From Zhongshania sp. (lineage in GTDB: Bacteria > Pseudomonadota > Gammaproteobacteria > Pseudomonadales > Spongiibacteraceae), in NCBI RefSeq assembly GCF_029212375.1, contig NZ_JARGNU010000002.1, positions 286,260 to 350,259 of the forward strand: a DNA stretch of 64,000 nucleotides, given 5' to 3'. A program made the position numbers and the translations under genes. Shown here piece by piece: positions 44,144 through 51,282 of this stretch (within the stretch, counting starts at the first letter, position 1; every line of letters starts with the position of its first letter). The notes below the pieces were generated by a model. That model searched no databases and had not been told where the DNA came from. It worked only from the letters and a program-made list of their open reading frames with translations.

Positions 44144-44391
44144 TCAATCAATTCCTTTGCTTGACCTTTTCCATCTTCAAGTTCGGCAATAGACTCAATC
44201 AAGCGCCGTGTATTCTTAGGGCTGCGCAACAAGTAGGCGGTTTCTTCCAAGGCTTGGTAGTCGGCCATCGAAATCATCACCACAGCGCCTTCGCCTTTGC
44301 GAGTGATAGCCACAGGGGCGTGGTCGTTACATACCTGCTCCATAGTCTTGGCAAGGTTACTTCGCGCGGCAGTATAGCTTATACTTTCCAT
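44140..44391 (-). CDS. yefM: Antitoxin YefM (Phd/YefM family)
   Basis: 83 residues. The N-terminal Phd/YefM DNA-binding domain is clear (SYTAARSNLAKTMEQV; VAITRKGEGAVVMISMADY), and the C-terminal acidic tail should wrap the toxin. It neutralises YoeB and autorepresses the operon. Candidate operator sequences with the TGTACA core lie just upstream at 44403-44426. The 4-bp overlap with yoeB indicates translational coupling. Confidence 0.95.
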   Translation of the reverse strand: MESISYTAARSNLAKTMEQVCNDHAPVAITRKGEGAVVMISMADYQALEETAYLLRSPKNTRRLIESIAELEDGKGQAKELIE

Positions 44392-44402
44392 AATGACTTA
44401 CC

Positions 44403-44426
44403 TGTACATGTACAAAAATATGTACG
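44403..44426 (-). promoter_or_regulatory. YefM-YoeB operator with TGTACA cores
   Basis: TGTACATGTACA (44403-44414) followed by TGTACG (44421-44426), 12 to 35 nt upstream of the yefM ATG. In E. coli the YefM-YoeB complex binds paired palindromes with TGTACA cores. Here the second and third hexamers have centres 12 bp apart, the spacing I recall for that operator. Confidence 0.65.
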
Positions 44427-44514
44427 CATGGTATCAGCGCATAACAATTGGGTCAATCATCCCCTCTAGCACGGTGCCTCCACTGGCCATCATTCTAAAC
44501 CCCATACCTTGTCA

Positions 44515-44573
44515 CCCCGAACCCCGAACCCCGAACCCCGAACCCCGAACCCCGAACCCCGAACCCCGAACCC
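44515..44573. repeat. Heptanucleotide tandem repeat (CCCCGAA)8
   Basis: Eight perfect head-to-tail copies of CCCCGAA from 44515 to 44570 plus a partial ninth. It lies among diverged REP-like monomers (CGTCATTCTGAACCCC types), from which it probably expanded by slippage. No coding role is apparent. Confidence 0.9.
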
Positions 44574-44619
44574 GGCGCCGTCATTCTATGCCCCAAAGGT
44601 CGTCACTCTGAGCCCCTAA

Positions 44620-44770
44620 TGCCGTTATTCAGGACGCCACACCTCGTCATTCTGAGCGCCACACCTCGTCATTCTGAACTTGATTCAGAATCCATATACC
44701 ACCGAAACAATTCGCACCCACCCAAGCAGTCGCCGCTTCAAGTTCGGTATAAGGGCTTCGTCGCAATAGC
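44620..44770. repeat. REP-like composite element copy
   Basis: Two CGTCATTCTGA-type monomers followed by the CTTGA-loop hairpin (arms ATTCTGAA/TTCAGAAT) and a decayed second half. It belongs to the same family as 32977-34030. It lies upstream of higB. Confidence 0.7.
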
Positions 44771-44841
44771 TTGTAGCCCCGGCCTTTGTGACATTCAATC
44801 TGGGTAGTTTGCTAGGGCTTATACCACCATTTTACGATGTA

Positions 44842-44870
44842 TTGACATGTGTCACGTGACGCGATACAGT
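44842..44870 (+). promoter_or_regulatory. Promoter and operator of higBA
   Basis: TTGACA (44842-44847), 17-nt spacer, TACAGT (44865-44870). The spacer contains the perfect 10-bp palindrome GTCACGTGAC (44851-44860), well placed for HigA autorepression. The -10 box ends 7 nt before the higB ATG, so the transcript would have almost no leader. Confidence 0.55.
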
Positions 44871-44877
44871 TTTGAGC

Positions 44878-45159
44878 ATGATCAAATCCTTCGCCGACAA
44901 ACAGACTCAAGAACTGTACTCCAAAGGCAAATCAAAGAAGTTTCCTGCGGATGTTGCACCGCGAGCGGCCAGAAAGCTTGAATACGTGAGTCTGGCTGAG
45001 CGGCTGGAGGACTTGAAAGTGCCGCCCGGTAATCGCCTTCACCAACTTTCCGGAAACAGGCTAGGGCAGCACTCGATTTCAATCAATGATCAGTGGCGTA
45101 TTTGTTTTCGTTTTGAAGATGGCGATACGTATGAGGTCGAAGTGTGTGACTACCACTGA
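44878..45159 (+). CDS. higB: Toxin HigB (RelE/ParE superfamily)
   Basis: 93 residues from ATG 44878, the normal HigB length. The characteristic C-terminal half is intact (GNRLHQLSGNRLGQHSISI, WRICFRFEDGD, CDYH). HigB toxins cleave translated mRNA on the ribosome. The toxin-first order followed by an XRE antitoxin after 8 bp is typical of higBA. The in-frame TTG at 44872 is less likely as start. A truncated paralogue and a decayed fragment lie downstream. Confidence 0.92.
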   Translation: MIKSFADKQTQELYSKGKSKKFPADVAPRAARKLEYVSLAERLEDLKVPPGNRLHQLSGNRLGQHSISINDQWRICFRFEDGDTYEVEVCDYH

Positions 45160-45167
45160 GTGAGGTA

Positions 45168-45488
45168 ATGACTATGGCTATTCCAAATACTGGCGGTATG
45201 CAACGCAAGCCGACCCATCCCGGTGAAATGCTGAGAGAAGATTTCCTGCCGGACTATAAGCTGACCGTAGCGGGCTTGGCTGATGCGCTGGGTGTCTCTC
45301 GCCAGTCCGTTAATGAATTACTGCGCGAACGTCGAGCGGTCAGCCCTGAAATGGCGCTCAGGCTTGCCCGTTTATTTGGTAACTCGCCGGAATTTTGGTT
45401 GAATGCGCAGCGATCTGTCGATCTTTGGACGGCGGCGCAGTCGGTTAAGGAAGAAGTGGCTCGCATAAAGCCACTGCATGCTGCATAA
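45168..45488 (+). CDS. higA: Antitoxin HigA (XRE-family HTH)
   Basis: 106 residues. The N-terminal THPGEMLREDFLPDY motif and the HTH (LADALGVSRQSVNELLRERR, then SPEMALRLARLFG) are classic HigA features. It binds HigB and represses the operon. GTGAGG precedes the start. Its reading frame continues, after the TAA, straight into the truncated HigB copy at 45489-45704, showing how the two modules were abutted. Confidence 0.94.
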   Translation: MTMAIPNTGGMQRKPTHPGEMLREDFLPDYKLTVAGLADALGVSRQSVNELLRERRAVSPEMALRLARLFGNSPEFWLNAQRSVDLWTAAQSVKEEVARIKPLHAA

Positions 45489-45704
45489 CAAAAGCAAACG
45501 ACGATAGCGCGCTGGGTCTCTTTGCAGTCGGCTGCGTTTGCGGCATCCGGTGCCCAAGATATGGACTTACCAGGCCTTCGGCTCCATGAGCTTTCCGGCA
45601 ATCGCTCGGGAATTTGGTCGGTGACGGTAAGTGGTAACTGGCGCGTGGCATTCCGTTTTGAGGATGGAGACGCCGAGATAGTGAACTACGAAGATTATCA
45701 CTGA
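45489..45704 (+). pseudogene. N-terminally truncated HigB
   Basis: The frame gives the C-terminal two thirds of a HigB toxin (DMDLPGLRLHELSGN, SGNWRVAFRFEDGD, YEDYH), but the first roughly 30 residues are missing and are replaced by unrelated sequence directly after the higA stop. TTG 45522 could start a 60-residue peptide. It is closer to the graT/higB-2 type than to the intact copy at 44878, so it is a separate module rather than a simple duplicate. Toxicity is unlikely. Confidence 0.75.
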
Positions 45705-45713
45705 GGTACTCCT

Positions 45714-46001
45714 ATGTTGATGCACAACCCACCCCATCCTGGTGAAATCATACGAGAGCTTTGCCTGGAACCACTCGGCTTGTCTGTTACAGCAGCTGCA
45801 GAAGCGCTTGGGGTCAGTCGAAAAACCTTAAGCGACATTCTGAACGGCAAGGCCGGAATTAGTCCGGAAATGGCTATTAGGCTTTCTATCGCTTTTAATA
45901 CCTCATCGGAGAGCTGGCTAACCCAGCAGTCTCAATATGAGCTGTGGCATGCCGAACAACACCGTAAAGACCTCAAGGTCAAAAAGCTTGTCGCTGCGTA
46001 A
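45714..46001 (+). CDS. Antitoxin HigA, second copy (XRE-family HTH)
   Basis: 95 residues, apparently intact: [36 protein letters not shown] and [12 protein letters not shown]. It follows the truncated toxin gene by 9 bp with GAGGTACTCCT upstream. An orphan antitoxin could still bind a related toxin or its old operator. A hairpin (GCGCGCAT/ATGCGCGC, 46004-46033) lies right after the stop codon. Confidence 0.9.
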   Translation: MLMHNPPHPGEIIRELCLEPLGLSVTAAAEALGVSRKTLSDILNGKAGISPEMAIRLSIAFNTSSESWLTQQSQYELWHAEQHRKDLKVKKLVAA

Positions 46002-46080
46002 TAGCGCGCATAACTAAGCCATTAAATGCGCGCCCTTCGGTCGCCGGACGCGTGTTCCTCGCGCTGTTTCAGGCAGGAAC

Positions 46081-46211
46081 AGCACTCGATTTCAAAAATG
46101 ATTAGTAGCGTATCTGTTTTCGTTTTGAAGATGGCGATGCGTATGAGGTCGAAGTGTGTGACTAGCACTGAGTGAGGTGATGACTATTCTTAATACTGGC
46201 GGTATGCAGCG
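46081..46211 (+). pseudogene. Decayed duplicate of the higB-higA junction
   Basis: About 130 bp is clearly homologous to 45071-45203, covering the end of the intact higB, the intergenic bases and the start of higA. The Tyr codon in the terminal DYH became TAG, other codons are changed, and the similarity stops inside the higA start region. A leftover of a partial duplication or of a third module. Confidence 0.75.
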
Positions 46212-46219
46212 TATTCGGA

Positions 46220-46540
46220 ACCAAAGACCTTGTCACCCTGAACCCCACGCCGTCATTCTGAACCCCAAACGCCGTCACTCTGAGCTTCTAATGCCGTCAT
46301 TCTGAGTGCCACACCTCGTCACTCTGAATCCCACACCTCGTCATTCTGAACTCGATTCAGAATCCATATACCACCAAAACAATTTGCACCCACTCAACTA
46401 GACGTCGGTTCAAGCCCAGCACAGCGGCGTCACATTTTCCAAAAGCCGGAACTTAAATACATCCACATCGCACGCAGCTGAATAAGCAGTATATTTTTCC
46501 GACGCAAAGATTTATGCTCGGTTTCTGCGAGTAGGGTGCT
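46220..46540. repeat. REP-like array plus shared 57-bp flank
   Basis: Several CGTCATTCTGA/CGTCACTCTGA monomers, a CTCGA-loop version of the first hairpin near 46345, and a decayed second half. It is followed by 46480-46538, which is similar to 34082-34138 (both start GAATAAGC and contain GTATATTTTT and TGCTCGG). The array and flank therefore occur together at two loci. Confidence 0.7.
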
Positions 46541-46607
46541 CGTTTCGCCAGCTCTACTCACAAAAAGGAATTTAGGATCAATCACATAGGATAGTGAGGT
46601 AAGACAT

Positions 46608-46718
46608 ATGACACCCCGCCAAAAACATATTTATGTAAGCGCGCTGTGTAAAAGCGCTACTCGGTATCAGATCTCGCTATTTCAATATAAATTCAATGAG
46701 TTGCGGTATTTTTTTTGA
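46608..46718 (+). CDS. Possible small protein of 36 residues
   Basis: ATG with GTGAGGT 10 nt upstream, encoding MTPRQKHIYVSALC and ending RYFF at 46718. I recognise no family. It lies in AT-rich DNA just before the 46784 gene and could be a leader peptide, a remnant or chance. Confidence 0.25.
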   Translation: MTPRQKHIYVSALCKSATRYQISLFQYKFNELRYFF

Positions 46719-46783
46719 GTAATCCCACGAAGTAAAATTTTTCGATTATGATGAAAGTATTATGTCAACTTAAGGGTCAATCC

Positions 46784-47269
46784 ATGAATGAAGAAAATCA
46801 TAGATATTGGGATACTATAATAAAAAATTTCGGGCTTGGATTATCAGTGTTGGCATTAATTTTTGGTGTGTATCAATATAAATTTAGCATCGAAAAAGAT
46901 TACAAAAAGCCTTTTTGGGAATCTCAGCTAAAATACTGCCTTAAAGTATCAAATGCAGCGTCAAATATTGCGAATGAATCATCGAATAAGAAAATATCTC
47001 AAGAATCAATCGACAAGCTATTCGTATTGTACTTTGGTGAGGCGCAGTTATTTTTAGATAATAGGACAATGCAGTATCTTGGGGAAATTGGTTCTCATGC
47101 AGTAAAGTGTAATGCTGGCGCCGAAAATAAAGATATATGTAATAGGCCTGTATACAACGGTAAATCAATGTCTGTAGCAATTTCCTGCAGGGATATGCTC
47201 ACCGAATCGTGGAGTATTTCATTAGAAGATCTTAATTCTAATGTCCTGAATCCAGAGTTGACGGAATAG
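46784..47269 (+). CDS. Hypothetical single-pass membrane protein
   Basis: 161 residues from ATG 46784 (AAGGG upstream; an in-frame ATG at 46748 is an alternative). One transmembrane helix near residues 13-33 (FGLGLSVLALIFGVYQYKF) follows a short N-terminus; the rest is a soluble domain with four Cys. No family recognised. The DNA is much more AT-rich than the catabolic genes around it. It is followed by the nuclease-like gene at 47375 and may be functionally linked to it, suggesting a horizontally acquired pair. Confidence 0.65.
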   Translation: MNEENHRYWDTIIKNFGLGLSVLALIFGVYQYKFSIEKDYKKPFWESQLKYCLKVSNAASNIANESSNKKISQESIDKLFVLYFGEAQLFLDNRTMQYLGEIGSHAVKCNAGAENKDICNRPVYNGKSMSVAISCRDMLTESWSISLEDLNSNVLNPELTE

Positions 47270-47374
47270 GTATAAAAGGTACAGAAAATCATAACGGCTT
47301 AAAGCCGCTATCGCTTTGCGCAGCAAATTTAAGTCGATTTTTACTGCGGGCGCTAATAATCATGGGAGAGTATC

Positions 47375-48304
47375 GTGCAAGGAAAAGGTACTGTAAAAAA
47401 TCCTTTAACTGTTATTGCAATATTTGCTGGCACCGCAGAGATTAGTGGTACGGCTATACTTCCGTTTTTGGAAGCTGGGGCTCAGTCAACTTACATCTGG
47501 TTCCTGATGTTGTTTCCATTTACTTTGATTGCGCAATTTTTTATTACTCTAAATTGGAATCACAAAGTTCTCTATGCGCCTAGTGATTTTAAGGATGAAG
47601 ATCATTTTATAAATATATTACAGAAAGCGTCTCTTAAGGATCAGATAGAAGATTTTGGTGAAGAGGCAAAAACTGAAAACGAGACTCTAATTGAGTTAGA
47701 GGGTGTAGACTTCAACGCTGATGACGCATGGGTTCAGAAAGTTGACGTATCGAGTGAGATCAAGAATCCAGGTGAGGATGGTCTTCTGGTAACTGCAATA
47801 CGTTTGGAGGAAGACAGCTCTGAAATTAGAAATAAAGAAACGCGTGAGCTTTATTGGAGAGTTTTTCTAGCCGCCAATAAAGCCAGTATGCGAGATTCAC
47901 AAATGGCTGAAAAACTGGCTTTAGAAAAACTGGAGAATGAACTTGGTGTAAAAATAGAAAAAGAAATGAAATTTGAGATTGGTAGAAAGCGATATGTTTT
48001 TGATGGCGTCGCTAGGTCAGGTAACCAGCTAACGACCATTGAGGTTAAGTTTATGAGGGATATGAGACGGGCTGGGGGTACCGCGTCACTGCAAACTTTA
48101 GAAAGAGTATCGAGGCTATATGACAGCTTAAGCGATGTTCAGAAGAAAGAGTTTTCATTCATATTCGCTATAGTCACGGATAATGTTGGGGAGCGGGAAC
48201 TTGAATTTATCAAGAGTAGTGCGTCAAGAATGAGTTTCCCAGCGGTTGTTAAGGTATATGATTTTGACTCCCTTGCGGGCGAGTTACTTGAAGATGCTTC
48301 TTGA
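47375..48304 (+). CDS. Membrane-anchored PD-(D/E)xK nuclease-like protein
   Basis: 309 residues from GTG 47375 with GGGAGAG upstream. Two transmembrane helices (about 10-32 and 39-59) are followed by a helical region and a C-terminal domain. Asp210 (RYVFDGVA) and Glu223-x-Lys225 (TIEVKF) form a D-x12-E-x-K pattern of the PD-(D/E)xK nuclease fold. I recognise no named family. AT-rich composition and a location next to toxin-antitoxin genes suggest an accessory, perhaps defensive, function. The nuclease reading is from motifs only. Confidence 0.6.
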   Translation: MQGKGTVKNPLTVIAIFAGTAEISGTAILPFLEAGAQSTYIWFLMLFPFTLIAQFFITLNWNHKVLYAPSDFKDEDHFINILQKASLKDQIEDFGEEAKTENETLIELEGVDFNADDAWVQKVDVSSEIKNPGEDGLLVTAIRLEEDSSEIRNKETRELYWRVFLAANKASMRDSQMAEKLALEKLENELGVKIEKEMKFEIGRKRYVFDGVARSGNQLTTIEVKFMRDMRRAGGTASLQTLERVSRLYDSLSDVQKKEFSFIFAIVTDNVGERELEFIKSSASRMSFPAVVKVYDFDSLAGELLEDAS

Positions 48305-48391
48305 AAAAGATGTGCAGTGCGAGGCAAGGATATTCGTTTCGTTCCAGAATAAATATATGCTTAGTAAAAATGAGCAATAGTGCGTTAACAA

Positions 48392-48625
48392 TTAACTCCA
48401 ATGGATAGTTTCAAACGCTAATTTTAAACTGTCGCTGATCATAGGATGAGGCTGCAGATAACCCTGCAGGCTCCCATCAAAATCTGTGCCTTCCGGCGCT
48501 CCTTTGTTGCCAAATATTGATCCTTGGTTACGCATTTCAAACTGGCTATCCAGGGCAGGGATATCAAGGGGAAATTGATAATCTCTGCAGATTTTTGCCA
48601 CTACCGTGCTGCAAGTAAGAATCAC
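48392..48625 (-). CDS. Hypothetical 77-residue ORF coupled to the TetR gene
   Basis: The GTG start overlaps the stop codon of the TetR gene (GTGA), which would allow translational coupling. The sequence has no motif I recognise; its end reads DSLKLAFETIHWS. It could be a remnant of a longer protein or not expressed. The gap 48305-48391 holds nothing recognisable. Confidence 0.3.
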   Translation of the reverse strand: MILTCSTVVAKICRDYQFPLDIPALDSQFEMRNQGSIFGNKGAPEGTDFDGSLQGYLQPHPMISDSLKLAFETIHWS

Positions 48626-49248
48626 TTCGGCGGCAATACCGCACTACAAATCGCCAACATCTCTTTGGCAAAACATTCTTCAAACAGCAGTTCAGGCTGC
48701 TCGTCCATAATTTCCATTACTAAGGCTTTGCAGCACCGCGTAGACAGCAGTGCGCAGCGCTGGGCCTCGGCTTCGCTCATATTGCGGTGTTCGCTGAGTA
48801 GGGCATTGGCAATAACACTGATCGAGAATTTGTTTACACCGGCGATTTCGTCATAGGCTTTGTCTAGGTCAAAGCAGCGGTGGTAGCGTTGGTGAAATTT
48901 AAAATTTAATTTTAATAAACTGGCGTGAAAGCCAATGGTGCCGTCGATCATGGATTGCAGGGCAGCTTCGGCGTTCATATTGCGGTATTTCATCATTACC
49001 GCATGTTTGCGCTCTTCTAAGTACTCTCGCAGTAAATCTTCGTACAGCGCAGCGACCACCGATTCAATATTGGGAAAGTACTGGTAGAGCGAGCCAACTG
49101 AGATGCCGGTGACTTCGGCTAGGTGCAGGGTGGTGAGTGCCTCGGCGCCCTCATTATTGAGTACTTCGCGGCAGGCCTGCTTTACCGACTCTACCAGTAA
49201 TCGCGAGCGTTCTTGCTTGGGTTGCTTACGGGGCTTAGGAGCTTGCAT
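48622..49248 (-). CDS. TetR/AcrR-family transcriptional regulator
   Basis: 208 residues: basic tail KPRKQPKQERS, TetR HTH with GISVGSLYQYFPNIESVVAALYE, and a helical effector domain. It is closely related in its N-terminal third to the TetR at 38538, which implies similar operators or an ancestral duplication. It is divergent from the amidohydrolase operon at 49440 and probably controls it. The 191-bp shared upstream region shows no obvious palindrome by eye. Confidence 0.92.
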   Translation of the reverse strand: MQAPKPRKQPKQERSRLLVESVKQACREVLNNEGAEALTTLHLAEVTGISVGSLYQYFPNIESVVAALYEDLLREYLEERKHAVMMKYRNMNAEAALQSMIDGTIGFHASLLKLNFKFHQRYHRCFDLDKAYDEIAGVNKFSISVIANALLSEHRNMSEAEAQRCALLSTRCCKALVMEIMDEQPELLFEECFAKEMLAICSAVLPPK

Positions 49249-49439
49249 AGGCGTAAATGCGAATAAATTATAGTTATCGCTAGTATGCGCAAAAATCCTT
49301 ATAAATCAAAGGGAAATAACGCGCCAGCAAAACCCGAATGCGAATAATACGCGCCGTATTTTAGCCCTATACTGTTGCTAAGCGATTGAGCTAGCAGGCC
49401 TATTTCTGTAGTGCTAAGGCAATAATTAGAGGTGTTGAA

Positions 49440-50768
49440 ATGAAGAAAGAAGACATGATTTTAATGAGTGTAGACGATCATGTGATCGAGCCGCCAGACA
49501 TGTTTAAACAACATCTGAGTAAAGCCGAGCTAGCCAAGGCGCCGCAATTTATTAGCGACGAGTCCGGTGTCGATTTTTGGCTGTTTGAAGGGCGTAAAGT
49601 CATTAACGTTGGTCTTAATGCGGTGGTTGGTCGGCCCAAGACCGAATACGGCTGTGAGCCGACCTCGCTGAGTCAGATCCGCGAAGCGGCTTACAATATA
49701 GATAAGCGCATTGACGATATGAATGCCGACGGCATTTTGAGCTGCATGTGTTTTGGTACGTTTATTGGCTTTGATGGTGGTTTTTTTGTTGATGCCAAAG
49801 ACAAGAAAAACGCCGTGCGCATGGTGAGTGCCTACAATGATTGGCACATTGACGAATGGGCGGCTAAGCACCCAGGCCGGATGATACCGCTGGCGATTCT
49901 TCCGCTTTGGGACAATATGGCCTGTGTGGCAGAAATTAAGCGGGTGGTGAAGAAGGGCTGTCACGCGGTGACTTTTCCCGACAACCCCACGGTGAAGGGC
50001 TTGCCGTCTATCCATAATGCTTTTTGGGACCCAGTGTGGGCGATTTGCGATGAATTGCGGGTAGTGGTGAACTGCCACATTGGCACGGGTTATCAGCCAC
50101 CGCATCCGTCTATGGAATCGCCAATTAATAGCTGGATCACCAGCATGCCGATCTCGATTGCCAATTCTGCCGCAGACTGGATGCACTTAGGCGCCTTGTT
50201 GAAATACAAGAATCTTAAAATCTCCCTCACCGAAGGCGGTATTGGTTGGATTCCCTATTTACTGGAGCGCGCTGACTTTTCTTTTGAGCAGCACGCGGGC
50301 TGGACCAATATGAGCTTTGGCGGCAAAAAGCCGAGTGAGGTGTTTAAAGAACATTTCATTACCTGCTTTATTGACGACAAATTTGGCATTAAGAATTACG
50401 CCGATATTGGTGAAGACATTATCTGTTTTGAGACCGACTACCCCCATTCCGACTGTGTGTGGCCCAATGCCGCCGATGTACTGTGGGAGAGTGTTAAAGA
50501 CCTGCCCGAGCGCGTCATTAACAAGGTCACCCATCAAAATGCGATTCGCGAATTTAGCTTTGACCCAATCACCTTGCTGGGTCGCGAGAATTGCACGGTT
50601 GCTGCACTGCAGGCCCAAGCCCGCCGCGATGGCGTAGACACCAGCGTGGTGTCGGCGGGCGGTCACAATCCGCATCTTGAGGCGGGTGGCAAAGTAGTGA
50701 CCTCTGGCGACGTGATTAAGCTGTTTGCCGATAATGTAGGTAAAGGCGGCGATGACGCGGCGGCCTAG
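49440..50768 (+). CDS. Amidohydrolase-2 family protein
   Basis: 442 residues. The N-terminal metal motif is D-x-H-x-x-E (SVDDHVIEPPDMF), CHIGTG provides a later His, and FETDYPHSD the C-terminal Asp. It is longer than, but homologous to, the protein at 13170. AGAGGTG precedes the ATG. Such proteins occur repeatedly in clusters for steroids, terpenoids and other hydrophobic substrates and are thought to hydrolyse or decarboxylate ring-derived intermediates. Here it heads an operon with a DUF35 protein and a thiolase. A stem-loop follows. Confidence 0.85.
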   Translation: MKKEDMILMSVDDHVIEPPDMFKQHLSKAELAKAPQFISDESGVDFWLFEGRKVINVGLNAVVGRPKTEYGCEPTSLSQIREAAYNIDKRIDDMNADGILSCMCFGTFIGFDGGFFVDAKDKKNAVRMVSAYNDWHIDEWAAKHPGRMIPLAILPLWDNMACVAEIKRVVKKGCHAVTFPDNPTVKGLPSIHNAFWDPVWAICDELRVVVNCHIGTGYQPPHPSMESPINSWITSMPISIANSAADWMHLGALLKYKNLKISLTEGGIGWIPYLLERADFSFEQHAGWTNMSFGGKKPSEVFKEHFITCFIDDKFGIKNYADIGEDIICFETDYPHSDCVWPNAADVLWESVKDLPERVINKVTHQNAIREFSFDPITLLGRENCTVAALQAQARRDGVDTSVVSAGGHNPHLEAGGKVVTSGDVIKLFADNVGKGGDDAAA

Positions 50769-50793
50769 GCCTCGTAAAGGACTCGCCGTATCT

Positions 50794-50822
50794 GCCCCAG
50801 TCGCTTTGCGCAGAACTGGGGC
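50794..50822 (+). terminator. Stem-loop between amidohydrolase and DUF35 genes
   Basis: Perfect 8-bp stem GCCCCAGT / ACTGGGGC with a 13-nt loop and no T-tract, 26 nt after the amidohydrolase stop and 35 nt before the DUF35 gene. It may attenuate or protect mRNA segments inside one operon. Confidence 0.45.
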
Positions 50823-50856
50823 GTGCCCATTCACAATAATACCGAGTTAAATAATT

Positions 50857-51282
50857 ATGTTAGATCTCGATCAAGGTGTGCCACGGCCCTTGCCCGCCAC
50901 CAATGCCGATACGCAGGCGTATTGGACTGGGGGTGAGCGTGGGGAGCTGCTGATATTTCGCTGCGCAGACTGCGAATACTATGTTCATCCCCCCGTGGCT
51001 TTTTGCCCTAAATGCGAAAGTCGCAAGGTTGCGCCTTCGGCAACGTCTGGCAAAGGTGTAATCACCAGTTTTACGGTTAATCACAAGCAATGGCTGCCGT
51101 CCTTGAAGGTGCCCTACGTGGTTGCGCTGGTGTCGATTGCCGAGCAAGAAGACGTGCGCTTGGTGAGCAATATTGTGCATTGCGAGGTGGATGCGGTGTA
51201 TATCGGTATGCCGGTGAAGGTATTGTTTGAGGAGAACGAAGACCTGTGGGTGCCCTTATTTGAACCGGATGTTGCGCTATGA
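50857..51282 (+). CDS. Zn-ribbon OB-fold DUF35 protein (acyl-CoA-binding partner of thiolase)
   Basis: 141 residues. An N-terminal rubredoxin-like zinc ribbon has Cys36, Cys39, Cys50 and Cys53 (CADC and CPKC), followed by an OB-fold (GVITSFTVNHKQW). DUF35 proteins pair with SCP2-type thiolases: in steroid degradation the ChsH2 DUF35 domain forms the aldolase with Ltp2. The next gene is such a thiolase and overlaps by 4 bp (ATGA), so the two products very probably form a complex. Confidence 0.9.
   Translation: MLDLDQGVPRPLPATNADTQAYWTGGERGELLIFRCADCEYYVHPPVAFCPKCESRKVAPSATSGKGVITSFTVNHKQWLPSLKVPYVVALVSIAEQEDVRLVSNIVHCEVDAVYIGMPVKVLFEENEDLWVPLFEPDVAL

Noticed and set aside
44515-44573. Telomere-like or origin iterons
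   Set aside because: The CCCCGAA heptamer is embedded in diverged REP-like monomers and no replication gene or DnaA-box cluster is nearby.
45489-45704. Translational fusion of HigA with a second HigB
   Set aside because: The frame is shared, but a TAA separates them; read-through is not supported by anything else in the sequence.
43300-46750. Insertion sequence or prophage island
   Set aside because: No transposase, integrase or phage structural gene was found on either strand, and no clear target-site duplication.
49530-50186. 218-codon minus-strand ORF
   Set aside because: It is antisense to the amidohydrolase gene, His/Arg-rich in the manner of a shadow frame, and has no motif.
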